Source of the DNA: an uncultured bacterium
GTDB lineage: Bacteria; Actinomycetota; Coriobacteriia; Coriobacteriales; Coriobacteriaceae
Direction of reading: 5' to 3'
DNA length: 6,686 nt
Assembly: GCA_905215945.1 (NCBI GenBank)
Contig: CAJMRZ010000085.1
Span: 1-6,686 of the forward strand
Shown one piece after another: positions 5,571 through 6,686 of this stretch. Position 1 is the stretch's first letter; the number at the start of each line of letters is the position of its first letter. The position numbers were made by a program, and so were the translations under genes. The notes below the pieces were generated by a model. It had not been told where the DNA came from. It did no database searches and was given only the letters and a program-made list of their open reading frames with translations.

Positions 5571-6536
5571 CTACGAACGACGCGGCTCGGGAACCACGAG
5601 CCTATCGGGGCTCGCGCCCTCGGCATCCATCAGGCTCACGTAGCGAATCGACGGATCCCCATACATCGCGTAGTAATAATTGCCCGTGCGCGCGCTAAAG
5701 CATCCGGTGTAGATAGTCTTCTCGAACTTGCCATCGCCCATCCTGGACGCTCCCTCGATCATCACCACGCCCTCGAGCGAGCGGAACATGCGAACGACGT
5801 TTTCGGTCTCGCTCTCCTTTTGCGGGTAATTGGCATTGAGGTACGCCGCCTTTACAAAACGGCTCGGCGAATAGCAATCGCCCGGAATGCCGCGCATGCC
5901 GGCACCGGCTCCATAGGGCTTAAGCTCGGCGCCACGCCATGTCGCTGTCTGCGGAAAATCGCTTGTGGCGGTGATATAGGTGCGCAGGTTTTCCATGTGC
6001 CACGGGAAGGTCGGCTGGTTGGCAAGGGTGTCGACCGGATCGTCGTATACATGCAGGCCGTCAGCCATCATCTCGACCACGATGCTGCGCTGGCTGTCGC
6101 CGATAATCCAATGGAGCAGCGACACGCCCAGCCCCTCTCCGGCAGATTTGGCGACAATCACCGTGTCGCGCAGCGCGGCCTCGACCTCATCAACCGTCGA
6201 GAACGTCGCTGCCACCCACAGGGGGAACTCATAGGCCGCGATATTGGTCTTGCCGTCGACAGGGTCCTCGGCATACTCGGCATAACCCGGGAAATTGAGA
6301 CCCGCCACGGCGAGGCCCGCATCGTTGCCGCAATCGAAGAACATAGGGTAGTTCTTGTAATCGATGCACATACCGATCACCGCGTGCGCCGCTGTCGCGT
6401 CATCGATAAACGAATACGGAATGTGAAACCCGCGCGGCATCACGCGAACCTGTTGGCCGTAGTCAAAGCTCCAGTCGAGATTGCGGCCCAGATACATGTG
6501 GCCAGAATTATCGGCAAATCGAATACTCGTACACAT
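5571..6536 (-). CDS. bsh: Conjugated bile salt hydrolase (choloylglycine hydrolase family)
   Basis: This 321-residue Ntn-hydrolase cleaves the amide bond joining glycine or taurine to bile acids; relatives include penicillin V acylases. It begins MCTSIRFAD, so removal of Met exposes Cys2 as the N-terminal nucleophile. The other family catalytic positions are visible: Arg18 and Asp21 in GRNLDW, Asn81 in AGLNFPGYA, Asn173 in LANQPTF, and Arg226 in GIPGDCYSPSRF. The length fits the usual 315-330 residues, there is no signal peptide, and the enzyme should be cytosolic. The ATG at 6536 is fixed by AGGAGG four bases upstream and by the need for Cys2; the frame stays open upstream, but a longer start (6599) would bury the cysteine. 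It converges with kup and is probably transcribed alone. Preference for bile salts over penicillin V is inferred from similarity to Clostridium/gut hydrolases and from the setting; glycine versus taurine preference is not assigned. Confidence 0.95.
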   Translation of the reverse strand: MCTSIRFADNSGHMYLGRNLDWSFDYGQQVRVMPRGFHIPYSFIDDATAAHAVIGMCIDYKNYPMFFDCGNDAGLAVAGLNFPGYAEYAEDPVDGKTNIAAYEFPLWVAATFSTVDEVEAALRDTVIVAKSAGEGLGVSLLHWIIGDSQRSIVVEMMADGLHVYDDPVDTLANQPTFPWHMENLRTYITATSDFPQTATWRGAELKPYGAGAGMRGIPGDCYSPSRFVKAAYLNANYPQKESETENVVRMFRSLEGVVMIEGASRMGDGKFEKTIYTGCFSARTGNYYYAMYGDPSIRYVSLMDAEGASPDRLVVPEPRRS

Positions 6537-6686
6537 AGCGCCTCCTAGCTTTACGTTCTTGCTAATTTCATTGTCTCCAAACAAAAAGGCGCTAAACACA
6601 AAAGCCCGGACATGACAACAATGAACTGCGTCCCAAATCTTGGACGCCCTAAATAGCGACTAGGCCGCGAGGGCCTGATTCCGGAA
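6537..6686. other. Non-coding region upstream of the bile salt hydrolase gene
   Basis: No supportable gene lies here. AGGAGG of the hydrolase ribosome site is at 6541-6546 (minus strand). Two small hairpins occur: GCGTCC (6628-6633) with GGACGC (6642-6647), and AGGCC (6662-6666) with GGCCT (6672-6676). Neither is followed by a T run on either strand. I could not find a convincing promoter; TTGTCA on the minus strand (6617-6612) is a fair -35, but the matching -10 (TTTAGC) is poor. Confidence 0.5.

Noticed and set aside
5535..6548. A 337-codon open frame on the plus strand opposite the hydrolase gene
   Set aside because: It is the antisense shadow of a clearly conserved enzyme; its translation is rich in His, Arg and Val with no recognisable domain, as expected from GC-rich codon bias.
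6537..6599. Upstream ATG at 6599 for the bile salt hydrolase
   Set aside because: It would put 21 residues before Met-Cys and prevent exposure of the Cys2 nucleophile; the ATG at 6536 has AGGAGG in front of it.

Overview
The window is GC-rich and compactly coded. Gene content and protein flavour fit a gut-dwelling actinobacterium of the Coriobacteriia (Collinsella-like). That is inferred from the high GC, frequent GTG starts with strong Shine-Dalgarno sites, a bile salt hydrolase, and an alanine aminotransferase carrying an N-terminal helix-turn-helix domain. No 16S or other decisive marker is present.

Layout, left to right. (1) 1-1049, minus strand: a 3'-truncated gene in which an XRE-type HTH domain (about 66 residues) and a 35-residue linker run, without a stop, into an AlaA-type PLP aminotransferase. 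The aminotransferase also has its own well-placed Shine-Dalgarno and ATG at 746. Upstream (1071-1152) lie four copies of a TTGAAC-type half-site. Two form a 9-bp inverted repeat, and the direct copies are spaced 31 and 42 bp apart, close to whole helical turns. (2) 1212-2069, minus: a LysR-type regulator. (3) 2070-2187: a divergent control region with LysR-box-like dyads. (4) 2188-3099, plus: a ten-helix EamA/DMT-family exporter or permease, the likely target of the LysR regulator. (5) 3100-3257: a 24-bp perfect palindrome, a likely promoter, and an 11-bp inverted repeat in the leader of the next gene. (6) 3258-5489, plus: a Kup potassium transporter with an acidic C-terminal tail, closed by a strong intrinsic terminator at 5512-5549. 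(7) 5571-6536, minus and convergent with kup: a complete conjugated bile salt hydrolase with all expected Ntn-hydrolase catalytic residues. (8) 6537-6686: non-coding upstream region of the hydrolase gene with two small hairpins.

The genes form at least four separate transcription units rather than one pathway: alanine/pyruvate transamination with a built-in DNA-binding domain, a LysR-transporter pair, potassium uptake, and bile salt deconjugation. The last two suit life in the intestine (osmotic and bile stress), but that link is inference. The most unusual item is the HTH-aminotransferase fusion with a phased operator-like array directly upstream, which suggests an enzyme that may control its own gene.
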